A stretch of DNA of 29,050 nt, from positions 90,795 through 119,844 of the forward strand of contig DEJF01000027.1 of assembly GCA_002353225.1 (NCBI GenBank), read 5' to 3'. The stretch's first letter is position 1; each line of letters starts with the position of its first letter. The notes beneath the pieces were generated by a model. It saw only the letters and a list, made by a program, of their open reading frames with translations. It searched no databases and was not told the origin of the DNA. The stretch comes from Prevotella sp. UBA2755 (GTDB lineage Bacteria > Bacteroidota > Bacteroidia > Bacteroidales > Bacteroidaceae). Of this stretch, positions 7,456 through 15,396 are shown piece after piece. The position numbers and the translations under genes are program-made.

Positions 7456-8301
7456 ATGGAATTGATAAAAGACAAAGAGTTTGGTGGAGAACGTCCGTTG
7501 TTCACCATTCATGACACACGACTGGAGAATATCACCATTACAGACGGTGAGAGTGGTATCAAGCAATGTCAGAATATAGAGGCAAGTAATTGTCGGTTTT
7601 ATGGAAAGTATCCTTGGTGGCATGTGGACGGTGCATTAATAGAGGATTGCTATTTCGCTTTGGACTCCCGCTCTGCCATCTGGTACACCAACGACCTCGT
7701 GATGCGTCGCTGTCGCATTGATGCCCCCAAGTTCTTCCGTGAGATGAAGAATGTGGAACTGGAGGATGTGCAGATTTGTGATGCCGACGAGACATTCTGG
7801 AAGGTTGACGGACTGAAACTGAAAAATGTACGCCTTCATGGCGGCACCTATCCCTTTATGTTCTCTAAGAACATCTATGTGGATGGTTTGGAGAGTGATG
7901 CGAAGTATGTGTTTCAATATTGTCAGAACGTAGAGATTCATCATGCCAAGATTCTGACAAAAGACTCTTTCTGGGAGTGCGAGAATGTCACTATCTACGA
8001 CTCAGAACTGGATGGCGAGTATTTGGCTTGGCACTCGAAGAACGTACGACTCGTCAATTGTCACCTTGCAGGAGAGCAATTGCTCTGCTATGCGGATAAC
8101 CTCGTGTTAGAGAACTGTACGTTTGACAAGGCATGTGACCGTATCTTCGAATACTCAACGGTAGAGGCAGACATCCGAGGACATATTGAGCATATTAAGA
8201 ATCCTACCAGTGGACATATCACTGCTGACTCTATCGGCTCTGTTACGATTGACGAGAATGTCCGTCAACCCAATAACTGTGTGATCAAGACAAGAGGATG
8301 A
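7456..8301 (+). CDS. DUF3737 family protein (right-handed beta-helix type)
   Basis: This 281-residue protein has no signal peptide, so it is predicted cytoplasmic. The sequence is a string of short rungs of the type 'xNVxLxNCxL' (for example ENITITDGESGIKQCQNIEASNCRF cut across several rungs, NVELEDVQICDADE, NVTIYDSELDG, NLVLENCTF), with many Trp/Tyr/Phe. This is the pattern of a pentapeptide-like or pectate-lyase-like beta-helix. It matches what I know of the DUF3737 family, which has no proven function. It is conserved across Bacteroidetes and Firmicutes by memory. Its TGA overlaps the ATG of the PatB-type gene by 4 bp, so the two are probably translated together, which suggests a link with sulfur amino acid or peptide use, unproven. 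Confidence 0.85.
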   Translation: MELIKDKEFGGERPLFTIHDTRLENITITDGESGIKQCQNIEASNCRFYGKYPWWHVDGALIEDCYFALDSRSAIWYTNDLVMRRCRIDAPKFFREMKNVELEDVQICDADETFWKVDGLKLKNVRLHGGTYPFMFSKNIYVDGLESDAKYVFQYCQNVEIHHAKILTKDSFWECENVTIYDSELDGEYLAWHSKNVRLVNCHLAGEQLLCYADNLVLENCTFDKACDRIFEYSTVEADIRGHIEHIKNPTSGHITADSIGSVTIDENVRQPNNCVIKTRG

Positions 8302-9470
8302 AGTACAATTTTGACGAACTCATCGACAGACGTGGCACCAGTTGTGTAAAGTGGGATGAGACTAATGCTGATGTGATTCCCATGTGGGTTGCCGATATGG
8401 ACTTTGCGGTGGCACCCGCCATTCAAGAGGCGATTAGGAAACGGGCTGAGCATGGCATCTTTGGCTATACCTATGTTCAAGAAGACTATTACGCAGCCAT
8501 TATCTCATGGTTCCTGCGTCGCCATGGATGGAGAATCAAACGGGAGGAGATCCTCTACACCACTGGTGTCATTCCCGCCATGTCATGTGCTATCAAAGCT
8601 CTGACCATGCCCGGAGAGAAAGTGCTAATTCTCTCTCCTGACTATAACTGTTTCTTCTCCTCTATCCGCAATAACGGCTGTGAGGTGTCAGAGACCATTC
8701 TCTTAAAGGAAGGAGATTCCTTTGTCGTGGATTGGAAGGACTTCGAGCAACGATGTGCAGACGAGAAGACGACTGTTTTCCTACTCTGTAATCCTCATAA
8801 TCCAACTGGACGTGTGTGGTCCAAGGAGGAACTGGAACGTATGAACACCATCTGTATGAAATATGGTGTAAAGGTTATTAGTGATGAGATACATGGAGAA
8901 CTCATCATGCCAGGTTACCAATTCCAACCCTTTGCCGCTGTCAGTGAGACTTGTCGTCAGAATAGTGTCATTCTCAACTCACCTTCTAAGTCTTTCAATA
9001 TCGCTGGACTCCAAACAGCAAATATCATTTGCTCGCAACTAGAATGGAGACGCAGGATCGACCGCGCTATTAATATTAATGAGGTATGTGACCTGAATCC
9101 TTTTGGTCCAGTGTCATTGAAAGCCGCCTATAACGAGAGTGAGGACTGGATTGACGAACTCAACCTGTACTTATGGGATAATTACCAAGCACTCTGCCAA
9201 TTCTTTGAAAAGGAACTTCCCCACTGCAAAGTTACCAAACTGGAAGGCACTTATCTTGTATGGGTAGATGTTACTCATTATGCTAATAATGTAGAGGAAC
9301 TCTGCAACCATCTCTTGACAGACGGAAAAGTTTGGGTGAATCCTGGCACGATGTATGGACCAGAAAGTGGTAAGGGCTATATCCGTATTAATATAGCATG
9401 TCCTCGAAGTCGTATGATGGAAGGATTAAAACGTATTAAAGATACTATCAATCATGAAACAAAGAAGTGA
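8298..9470 (+). CDS. PatB/MalY-type PLP-dependent C-S lyase (aminotransferase class I fold)
   Basis: This 390-residue enzyme probably cleaves cystathionine or other S-substituted cysteines to pyruvate, ammonia and a thiol. Fold type I PLP features are clear: the N-terminal substrate loop with PMWVADMDF, NPHNPTGR (about 165-172), the PLP-phenol Asp in ISDEIHGEL (Asp196) and the Schiff-base Lys231 in SPSKSFNIAGLQ. Those details (DMDF, SDEIHxD/EL, SKxFNxAGLQ) are typical of the MalY/PatB branch rather than of true aminotransferases. It overlaps DUF3737 at its start and the OPT transporter at its end (17 bp), so it belongs to one transcript. That coupling suggests its substrate arrives as, or from, an imported peptide. 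Confidence 0.92.
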   Translation: MKYNFDELIDRRGTSCVKWDETNADVIPMWVADMDFAVAPAIQEAIRKRAEHGIFGYTYVQEDYYAAIISWFLRRHGWRIKREEILYTTGVIPAMSCAIKALTMPGEKVLILSPDYNCFFSSIRNNGCEVSETILLKEGDSFVVDWKDFEQRCADEKTTVFLLCNPHNPTGRVWSKEELERMNTICMKYGVKVISDEIHGELIMPGYQFQPFAAVSETCRQNSVILNSPSKSFNIAGLQTANIICSQLEWRRRIDRAININEVCDLNPFGPVSLKAAYNESEDWIDELNLYLWDNYQALCQFFEKELPHCKVTKLEGTYLVWVDVTHYANNVEELCNHLLTDGKVWVNPGTMYGPESGKGYIRINIACPRSRMMEGLKRIKDTINHETKK

Positions 9471-11325
9471 AGTAAACACCTGGTCTGTGACATGGGGTGT
9501 GCTCATGGCTGTGCTCTTCTCAGCGGCAGCCGCCTACTTAGGACTGAAAGTCGGACAGGTTTTTGAAGCAGCAATACCTATCGCTATCATTGCAGTTGGT
9601 GTTTCTGCTGCTGCAAAACGCTCCAATGCCTTACGAGAGAATGTCATCATCCAGTCAATTGGCGCCTGTTCGGGTGCTGTGGTGGCTGGTGCTATATTTA
9701 CTTTACCTGCCATCTATATCCTTCAAGCGAAATATCCAGAGATGTCGGCAGACTTCCTGAAAATATTCATCGCTTCTTTATTAGGTGGTGTCCTGGGTAT
9801 CTTGTTCCTTATTCCATTCCGTAAGTATTTCGTAGAGGCGCCCCAAGAGCAGTTCCCCTTCCCTGAGGCTACTGCCACCACACAAGTATTGAAGAGTGGT
9901 GATAAGGGAGGTTCACAAGCCAAGCCGCTGTTGTTGGCAGGATTAGTTGGTGGACTATATGACTTTATTGTTGCGACTTTCGGATGGTGGAATGAGAATG
10001 TAACCAGTCGAATGATTCCCTTTGGTGAGGATATTGCGGAAAAGGCAAAACTCGTTTTTAAGAATAATACAGGAGCAGCAGTTCTTGGATTGGGCTATAT
10101 CATTGGATTCCGCTATGCTCTAATTATCACACTGGGCTCTTTGTTCGTCTGGTGGTTGGTAGTTCCTGGTATGGCTCTTTTCTTTGGTGATGCAGTGCTA
10201 AACCAATGGAATCCTGCCATTACCACTACTGTTGGTGACATGTCACCAGAACAGATTTTCACCTCTTATGGCAAGTCCATTGGTATTGGTGCTATCGCTA
10301 TGGCGGGTATCATCGGCATCATCAAGTCATGGGGTGTTATCAAGAGCGCTGTAGGACTGGCTTCCAAAGCGGGAGCAACGGATGACGGTCAACAGAATAC
10401 GGATCTTCCTTTTAGGTTCATTGCTATCGCATCGGTCATCACCCTATTAATCACCTTCCTCTTTTTCTGGTTTGGTGTGATGGACGGCAATCTGTTGTTT
10501 GCTGCTGTTGCTATCATCTTAACGGCAGTCATCGCCTTCCTGTTTACGACTGTTGCTGCGAATGCCATCGCTATCGTAGGTAGCAATCCTGTTTCGGGAA
10601 TGACCTTGATGACACTTATCCTTGCCTCCGTGGTAATGGTGGCTGTAGGACTGAAAGGTACTGGTGGTATGGTAGCAGCCTTGATCATGGGTGGTGTGGT
10701 ATGTACGGCACTCTCTATGGCAGGCTCTTTCATCACCGACTTAAAGATAGGTTATTGGACGGACACCCTTCCTAAGAAACAGGAGACGTGGAAGTTCTTA
10801 GGAACTTTGGTTAGTGCTGCTACTGTCGGTGGCGTGATGATGTTGCTAAACGAGACCTATGGCTTTGCCTCTGGTGCCCTTGCTGCTCCTCAGGCTAATG
10901 CCATGGCAGCGGTCATTGACCCATTGATGAATGGTGTGGGAGCACCTTGGGTACTCTATGCCATTGGTGCTGTCATTGCTATCATCCTTACACTTTGTAA
11001 GATTCCTGCCCTTGCCTTTGCCCTGGGTATGTTTATCCCTATGGAACTGAATGTACCATTAGTTATTGGCGGTGCTATCAACTGGTATGTGACAACACGT
11101 TCAAAAGATAGTGATACCAATAAGGAACGTGGAGAGAAAGGCAACCTTATTGCCTCCGGTTTTATCGCAGGCGGTGCCCTGATGGGAGTTCTCAGTGCCC
11201 TCTTACGCTTTGGTGGTATCCAGTTTGACTATGGCGAATGGTGGGGAAATCCATTGAGTGAACTCTGCTCACTCGTTGCCTATTTGCTGTTAATTGCCTA
11301 TTTCATTCGCGCTACAAAGAAATAA
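9454..11325 (+). CDS. OPT family oligopeptide transporter
   Basis: This 623-residue polytopic inner-membrane protein has about 14-16 hydrophobic helices. Family marks include the N-terminal AAYLGLKVGQVFEAAIPIAI (first helix pair), FPFPEATATTQVL with its conserved ExxATxxVL pattern, and GSNPVSGMTLMT in the middle. OPT proteins are proton-coupled importers of oligopeptides or metal chelates. The start at 9454 (MKQRSEVNTWSV) lies inside the last codons of the C-S lyase gene, a 17-bp overlap that indicates strong coupling. A role in importing Cys-containing or S-conjugated peptides for that lyase is my inference. The 3' end runs 28 bp into the convergent GH95 gene, with no terminator hairpin between them. 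Confidence 0.92.
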   Translation: MKQRSEVNTWSVTWGVLMAVLFSAAAAYLGLKVGQVFEAAIPIAIIAVGVSAAAKRSNALRENVIIQSIGACSGAVVAGAIFTLPAIYILQAKYPEMSADFLKIFIASLLGGVLGILFLIPFRKYFVEAPQEQFPFPEATATTQVLKSGDKGGSQAKPLLLAGLVGGLYDFIVATFGWWNENVTSRMIPFGEDIAEKAKLVFKNNTGAAVLGLGYIIGFRYALIITLGSLFVWWLVVPGMALFFGDAVLNQWNPAITTTVGDMSPEQIFTSYGKSIGIGAIAMAGIIGIIKSWGVIKSAVGLASKAGATDDGQQNTDLPFRFIAIASVITLLITFLFFWFGVMDGNLLFAAVAIILTAVIAFLFTTVAANAIAIVGSNPVSGMTLMTLILASVVMVAVGLKGTGGMVAALIMGGVVCTALSMAGSFITDLKIGYWTDTLPKKQETWKFLGTLVSAATVGGVMMLLNETYGFASGALAAPQANAMAAVIDPLMNGVGAPWVLYAIGAVIAIILTLCKIPALAFALGMFIPMELNVPLVIGGAINWYVTTRSKDSDTNKERGEKGNLIASGFIAGGALMGVLSALLRFGGIQFDYGEWWGNPLSELCSLVAYLLLIAYFIRATKK

Positions 11326-13799
11326 CGCTGACCAGCCTGAGTCGGCAAATCATACTCATACACCTGACGAATAACAGGTGCTGTAAGGTCCTTGAGTTCT
11401 TTTGAGAGCACAGGGACCTTTATCTTTGCTGGTGCATATAAGGAATTGGGGCATTCCCCCTTTGCCTCTCGTAGTCCCTTTCCTTTCAATGGAACATAAG
11501 AACGGATGCGAAGGACTCCTCCAATCGTTGATAGAATCTCGGCTTTTTGCAGTGCTCCTTTTTTCCATTGCATGCTGACCTCAAAACCACCACGGGCTCG
11601 TAAACCCTTTACTTCACCTTCCGACCACACATCAGGGAGGGCTGGTAACAGATGGACGGCACCATCATGACTTTGCAACAACATCTCGGCAATACCTGCT
11701 GCACTACCAAAGTTTCCATCAATCTGGAAAGGAGGATGAGCATCAAACAGATTAGGATAGGTTCGTCCATCAAGATACTCCTTCATTTTAGCGTCATCAG
11801 GAAGCAGGTGTAACATATTAGAAAGGATGCGGAAGGCATGGTTACCATCCAGCATACGTGCCCAGAAGTTAATCTTCCACCCCAAACTCCATCCTGTCGC
11901 CATATCACCTCTTTGCTTTAACGTATTAGCAGCGGCAGCAAAGAGTTTTGGATGACTATAGGGTGATATCTGGTTAGAGGGATAGAGTCCATAGAGATGG
12001 GAGATATGACGGTGCTCGTCCTTGGGATCATCACCATCTTGCAACCACTCTTGTAACTGTCCATAACGTCCTATCTGCATGGGTGGCAACAGACTGATAG
12101 CGTCTTGGAGTCTTTGCTGATAAGTCTTATCTTTCTTACCTAACACCTTCATGGCATTTAAGGTATTTGACAGAACATCGAAAACTATCTGGTTATCCAT
12201 CGTAGAACCTGCGGTCACTGTTGTCTGCTTTCCCATCGGACCATGTTCTGGCGAAACAGTCGGTACCGTCATCAGCCAACCATACTGCGGGTGCATCTGC
12301 ATATAATCCAATAGAAAGTCAGCAGCCCCTTTCATCACCTCGAAATACTGGTTCAGGAAGTCCTTGTCACCAGTAAACAGATAATGCTGCCAAAGGTGGG
12401 TAGTCAGCCATGCCCCTCCTGTAGGGAACATCCCCCATGTAGTACCATCTACAGGACCTGCGATACGCCATAGGTCTGTATTGTGATGAGCCACCCAACC
12501 ATTACATCCATACATCGTCCTTGCAGTCTTTGCCCCTGTCTTACTCAAATCTCTGATCATAGAGAACAAAGGCTGTTGTGTCTCGGCAAGATTACCTACC
12601 AATGCTGGCCAATAGTTCATCTCCGCATTGATATTAATGGTATATTTGGAGTCCCATGGCGCATAGAGTTTATCATTCCACACACCTTGCAAATTGGCTG
12701 GTTGTCCACCAGGCTGAGAGGAAGAAATAAGCAGGTAACGTCCATATTGGAACATCAATGCCACCATTCCCATATCCTTGCTTCCTGCAAAATGGGCAAG
12801 TCTTTCGTCTGTAGGAAGGTCGGAAGCGTCCATTCCCGACGTACCGTCGCCTTCCCGTAGCCTTTCCCCACCCAAATAAAGACTAACACGTTGATATTGT
12901 TCTTGATATTTGGCGAGATGTCTTTTCAATAACTCCTCATAACTCTTACCTTGTAATGATGCCATTACCTGCTGATTACGGGAAGAGGCATCCCCACTGA
13001 TATCCTGATAATTAACGAAGTTTGTAGCAGCAGTGATATAAATGGTTGCCTCTGTGGCTCCATTCACGACGATCATATCAGGTGTATTATCCCATTGACC
13101 ATCACTCTTCACCTGTACACGGATTTCTGCTGTCAGTCCTCCAGGGATTCCTTCCTGCTCGTCATTCAGGATGGTAGCAATTAGTTCTCCTTTTTGAGCA
13201 CGACTGCTATTCTTGAGTTTCGTATTACACCAATGAGACAATGAGAAATCCAGTTGTCCTTTTTGGTCAGCCTTTAGACGCATCACAATAGCATTATCGG
13301 CTTGCGAGGCAAAGACCTCACGAGTATAGGTCACACCATTCAGTTTGTTTTTATAGGTAGTTGTGCATACAGCCGTCTCCAGATTCAACTCACGGCGGAA
13401 ATTGGAAGTATGTTCGAAATCTATGCCCCCAAACAACTTCAGACTTCCCAATGGGAGAAAACGCATACCATGAGGTCCCTTGAAGAAATACTTGTCGAGA
13501 ATCGCATGTGCTGCCTCTTCCTTACCTGCAAAGATAGAGTCACGCACCTCTTGCAGATGTGCCTTTGCCTCTGAACTATTATTATGGTGAGGAGAACCAC
13601 TCCAGAACGTCTCTTCGTTCAGTTGAATCTCTTCCCCATCGCAATCACCATACACCATCGCTCCAAGATGTGAGTTACCAATAGGCAGTGCTTCCAACCA
13701 ATGAGAGGCTGGACGATTATACCAAAGTTTTTGTGTCGCCTGTGCTTTCACACTCAGCAACACGATGGACAATAATAAGGTTAGTAGAACTTTCCTCAT
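11298..13799 (-). CDS. GH95 family alpha-L-fucosidase/galactosidase, secreted
   Basis: This 833-residue protein has a signal peptide (about residues 1-20, MRKVLLTLLLSIVLLSVKAQ), so it is predicted periplasmic or surface exposed. Glycoside hydrolase family 95 signatures are present in order: the N-terminal domain with WLEALPIGNSHLGAMVYG and EEIQLNEETFWSG, then the helical barrel with TININAEMNYWPA (Asn389 and Asn391, matching the Asn pair that activates water), TVSPEHGP (Glu518, general acid) and FQIDGNFG (Asp694). These inverting enzymes release alpha-1,2-L-fucose from mucin or milk glycans or L-galactose from plant polysaccharides; the specificity is not readable here. It is not surrounded by SusC/SusD genes. 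It follows the S41 protease by 16 bp, so it is probably read through from the parE operon, an unusual partner. Confidence 0.93.
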   Translation of the reverse strand: MRKVLLTLLLSIVLLSVKAQATQKLWYNRPASHWLEALPIGNSHLGAMVYGDCDGEEIQLNEETFWSGSPHHNNSSEAKAHLQEVRDSIFAGKEEAAHAILDKYFFKGPHGMRFLPLGSLKLFGGIDFEHTSNFRRELNLETAVCTTTYKNKLNGVTYTREVFASQADNAIVMRLKADQKGQLDFSLSHWCNTKLKNSSRAQKGELIATILNDEQEGIPGGLTAEIRVQVKSDGQWDNTPDMIVVNGATEATIYITAATNFVNYQDISGDASSRNQQVMASLQGKSYEELLKRHLAKYQEQYQRVSLYLGGERLREGDGTSGMDASDLPTDERLAHFAGSKDMGMVALMFQYGRYLLISSSQPGGQPANLQGVWNDKLYAPWDSKYTININAEMNYWPALVGNLAETQQPLFSMIRDLSKTGAKTARTMYGCNGWVAHHNTDLWRIAGPVDGTTWGMFPTGGAWLTTHLWQHYLFTGDKDFLNQYFEVMKGAADFLLDYMQMHPQYGWLMTVPTVSPEHGPMGKQTTVTAGSTMDNQIVFDVLSNTLNAMKVLGKKDKTYQQRLQDAISLLPPMQIGRYGQLQEWLQDGDDPKDEHRHISHLYGLYPSNQISPYSHPKLFAAAANTLKQRGDMATGWSLGWKINFWARMLDGNHAFRILSNMLHLLPDDAKMKEYLDGRTYPNLFDAHPPFQIDGNFGSAAGIAEMLLQSHDGAVHLLPALPDVWSEGEVKGLRARGGFEVSMQWKKGALQKAEILSTIGGVLRIRSYVPLKGKGLREAKGECPNSLYAPAKIKVPVLSKELKDLTAPVIRQVYEYDLPTQAGQRYFFVARMK

Positions 13800-13815
13800 A
13801 TATATAATAAGGTGT

Positions 13816-15396
13816 TTATTGGTTGATCAGTTCCAAGGCACGGCTGACAATGTCGTTCGTCTCATTCATGATGGCGAAATACTGACTGGTCTCCCAGAGG
13901 TCACGTGCCACCAATGCTTTGAGTTGTAAACGGAGATAAGGGAGCGTCTTCTGCAGTTCCTCCTCGTCTTTCGGCTTGATCTTCTGTTTCTCAGCCTCGG
14001 CAATGATACCATCCGTCACAGACTGTGGTATCTCGAACTGCTCCTTGAATTTCGCAAACGTAGGATATTGCTTCTGCAACTGCTTACGATGCTGGTCGAC
14101 ATAACGCAGACTGCCATTGATAATGAAGGAGCGAGCCGACAACTCACGATGGAACCGAGTGTATTTGGTGGTGTCTAATGGCACGTAATAGTCTGGCATG
14201 ATACCACCGCCTCCATAGACGACACGATGTTCTTTCAACGTATAGTATTTCAGGGAGTCCGCAAAATGAATACTGTCTGCATGCATTAACTCTCCACTCT
14301 TCAAGCGGTTCAGCACATCCATCGCATAGTCTTCCGCTTTTCCTTTCACATACGGTTTCTGGATACAACGCCCAGAAGGAGTATAATAATGAGCAATGGT
14401 CAAACGAATCATCGAACCGTCAGGTAAATCAATCGGACGTTGCACCAGTCCTTTACCATAAGAGCGACGACCTACTACCAGTCCACGGTCATGGTCTTGG
14501 ATGGCACCTGTTACAATCTCAGCAGCCGATGCCGAGTAACTGTCTACCAATACAACGACCTTTCCTTTCTCAAAGAGTCCGTCACCCTGTGCCCGATACT
14601 CATTACGAGGAGCCCGACGACCTTGTGTATAGACGATTAGATCATTACTTCCCAAGAACTCGTTGGCAATAGCAACTGCTGCATGCAGATAGCCACCCCC
14701 ATTCTCCTGTAAGTCGAGTATCAGCGACTGCATCCCTTCCCCTGTCAGTTTCATCAGACTCTGACAAAACTCATCATGGGTCTGGGCACCAAAATTACCT
14801 ATACGGATATAGCCGATACCTGGACGAATCATATAAGCAGCATCAATAGATTTCACAGGGATCTTATCACGGGTAATCACAAAACGCAAGGTATCGGCAA
14901 TACCACGGCGGACGATACCCAGACGAACCTTTGTTCCCTTCGGACCACGTAACCGTCGCATAATCTCCTCTTTGGGCATAGAGACTCCTGCAATAGTAGT
15001 GTCATTCACATAGACGATACGGTCACCAGCAAGGATTCCTTGTTTCTCCGACGGGCCTCCAACGACCGGCTGAATCACCAATAAGGTATCCTCCACCATA
15101 TTAAACTGCGCGCCTATTCCGTCGAAGTTTCCTTGCAGTGGCTCGTTTGCTGCTTTCACCTCCTTGGCTGTCATATAACTACTATGAGGATCCAGTTTCT
15201 CTATCATCCCACGAATACCATCCTCTACCAGTTTCTGTTCATCGACAGAATCCACGTAAAGGTTAGAGACTGCCATCTCTGCTATCTGCAACTTGCGTAT
15301 CGGACTATCCTCGCCCATATTGATACGGATTTGGGCTGAGGCATTAAAGGAGAACAGCGATAATATCGCTGCAAACAAAACATGCTTCTTAATCAT
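13816..15396 (-). CDS. S41 family C-terminal processing peptidase
   Basis: I start this at the ATG at 15394-15396 (526 residues), which gives a clean signal peptide MIKKHVLFAAILSLFSFNASA. The longer frame from 15444 lies inside parE. Domains are an N-terminal helical cap, PDZ (about 88-175, GIGAQF to LRFVITRD), then the protease core. The catalytic dyad is Ser290 in SYSASAAE and Lys315 in SYGKG, 25 residues apart as expected for Tsp/CtpA enzymes. It acts in the periplasm, trimming or degrading proteins with exposed C-termini. Its ATG overlaps the parE TAA by 8 bp. From memory, in Bacteroides this pair is separated by coaD, which is absent here. An alternative name such as prc or ctpA would be a guess at orthology. 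Confidence 0.93.
   Translation of the reverse strand: MIKKHVLFAAILSLFSFNASAQIRINMGEDSPIRKLQIAEMAVSNLYVDSVDEQKLVEDGIRGMIEKLDPHSSYMTAKEVKAANEPLQGNFDGIGAQFNMVEDTLLVIQPVVGGPSEKQGILAGDRIVYVNDTTIAGVSMPKEEIMRRLRGPKGTKVRLGIVRRGIADTLRFVITRDKIPVKSIDAAYMIRPGIGYIRIGNFGAQTHDEFCQSLMKLTGEGMQSLILDLQENGGGYLHAAVAIANEFLGSNDLIVYTQGRRAPRNEYRAQGDGLFEKGKVVVLVDSYSASAAEIVTGAIQDHDRGLVVGRRSYGKGLVQRPIDLPDGSMIRLTIAHYYTPSGRCIQKPYVKGKAEDYAMDVLNRLKSGELMHADSIHFADSLKYYTLKEHRVVYGGGGIMPDYYVPLDTTKYTRFHRELSARSFIINGSLRYVDQHRKQLQKQYPTFAKFKEQFEIPQSVTDGIIAEAEKQKIKPKDEEELQKTLPYLRLQLKALVARDLWETSQYFAIMNETNDIVSRALELINQ

Noticed and set aside
11361..11380. Small inverted repeat cacctg/caggtg as a terminator for the OPT gene
   Set aside because: Only 6 bp of stem with an 8-nt loop and no T-run, and it lies within GH95 coding sequence.
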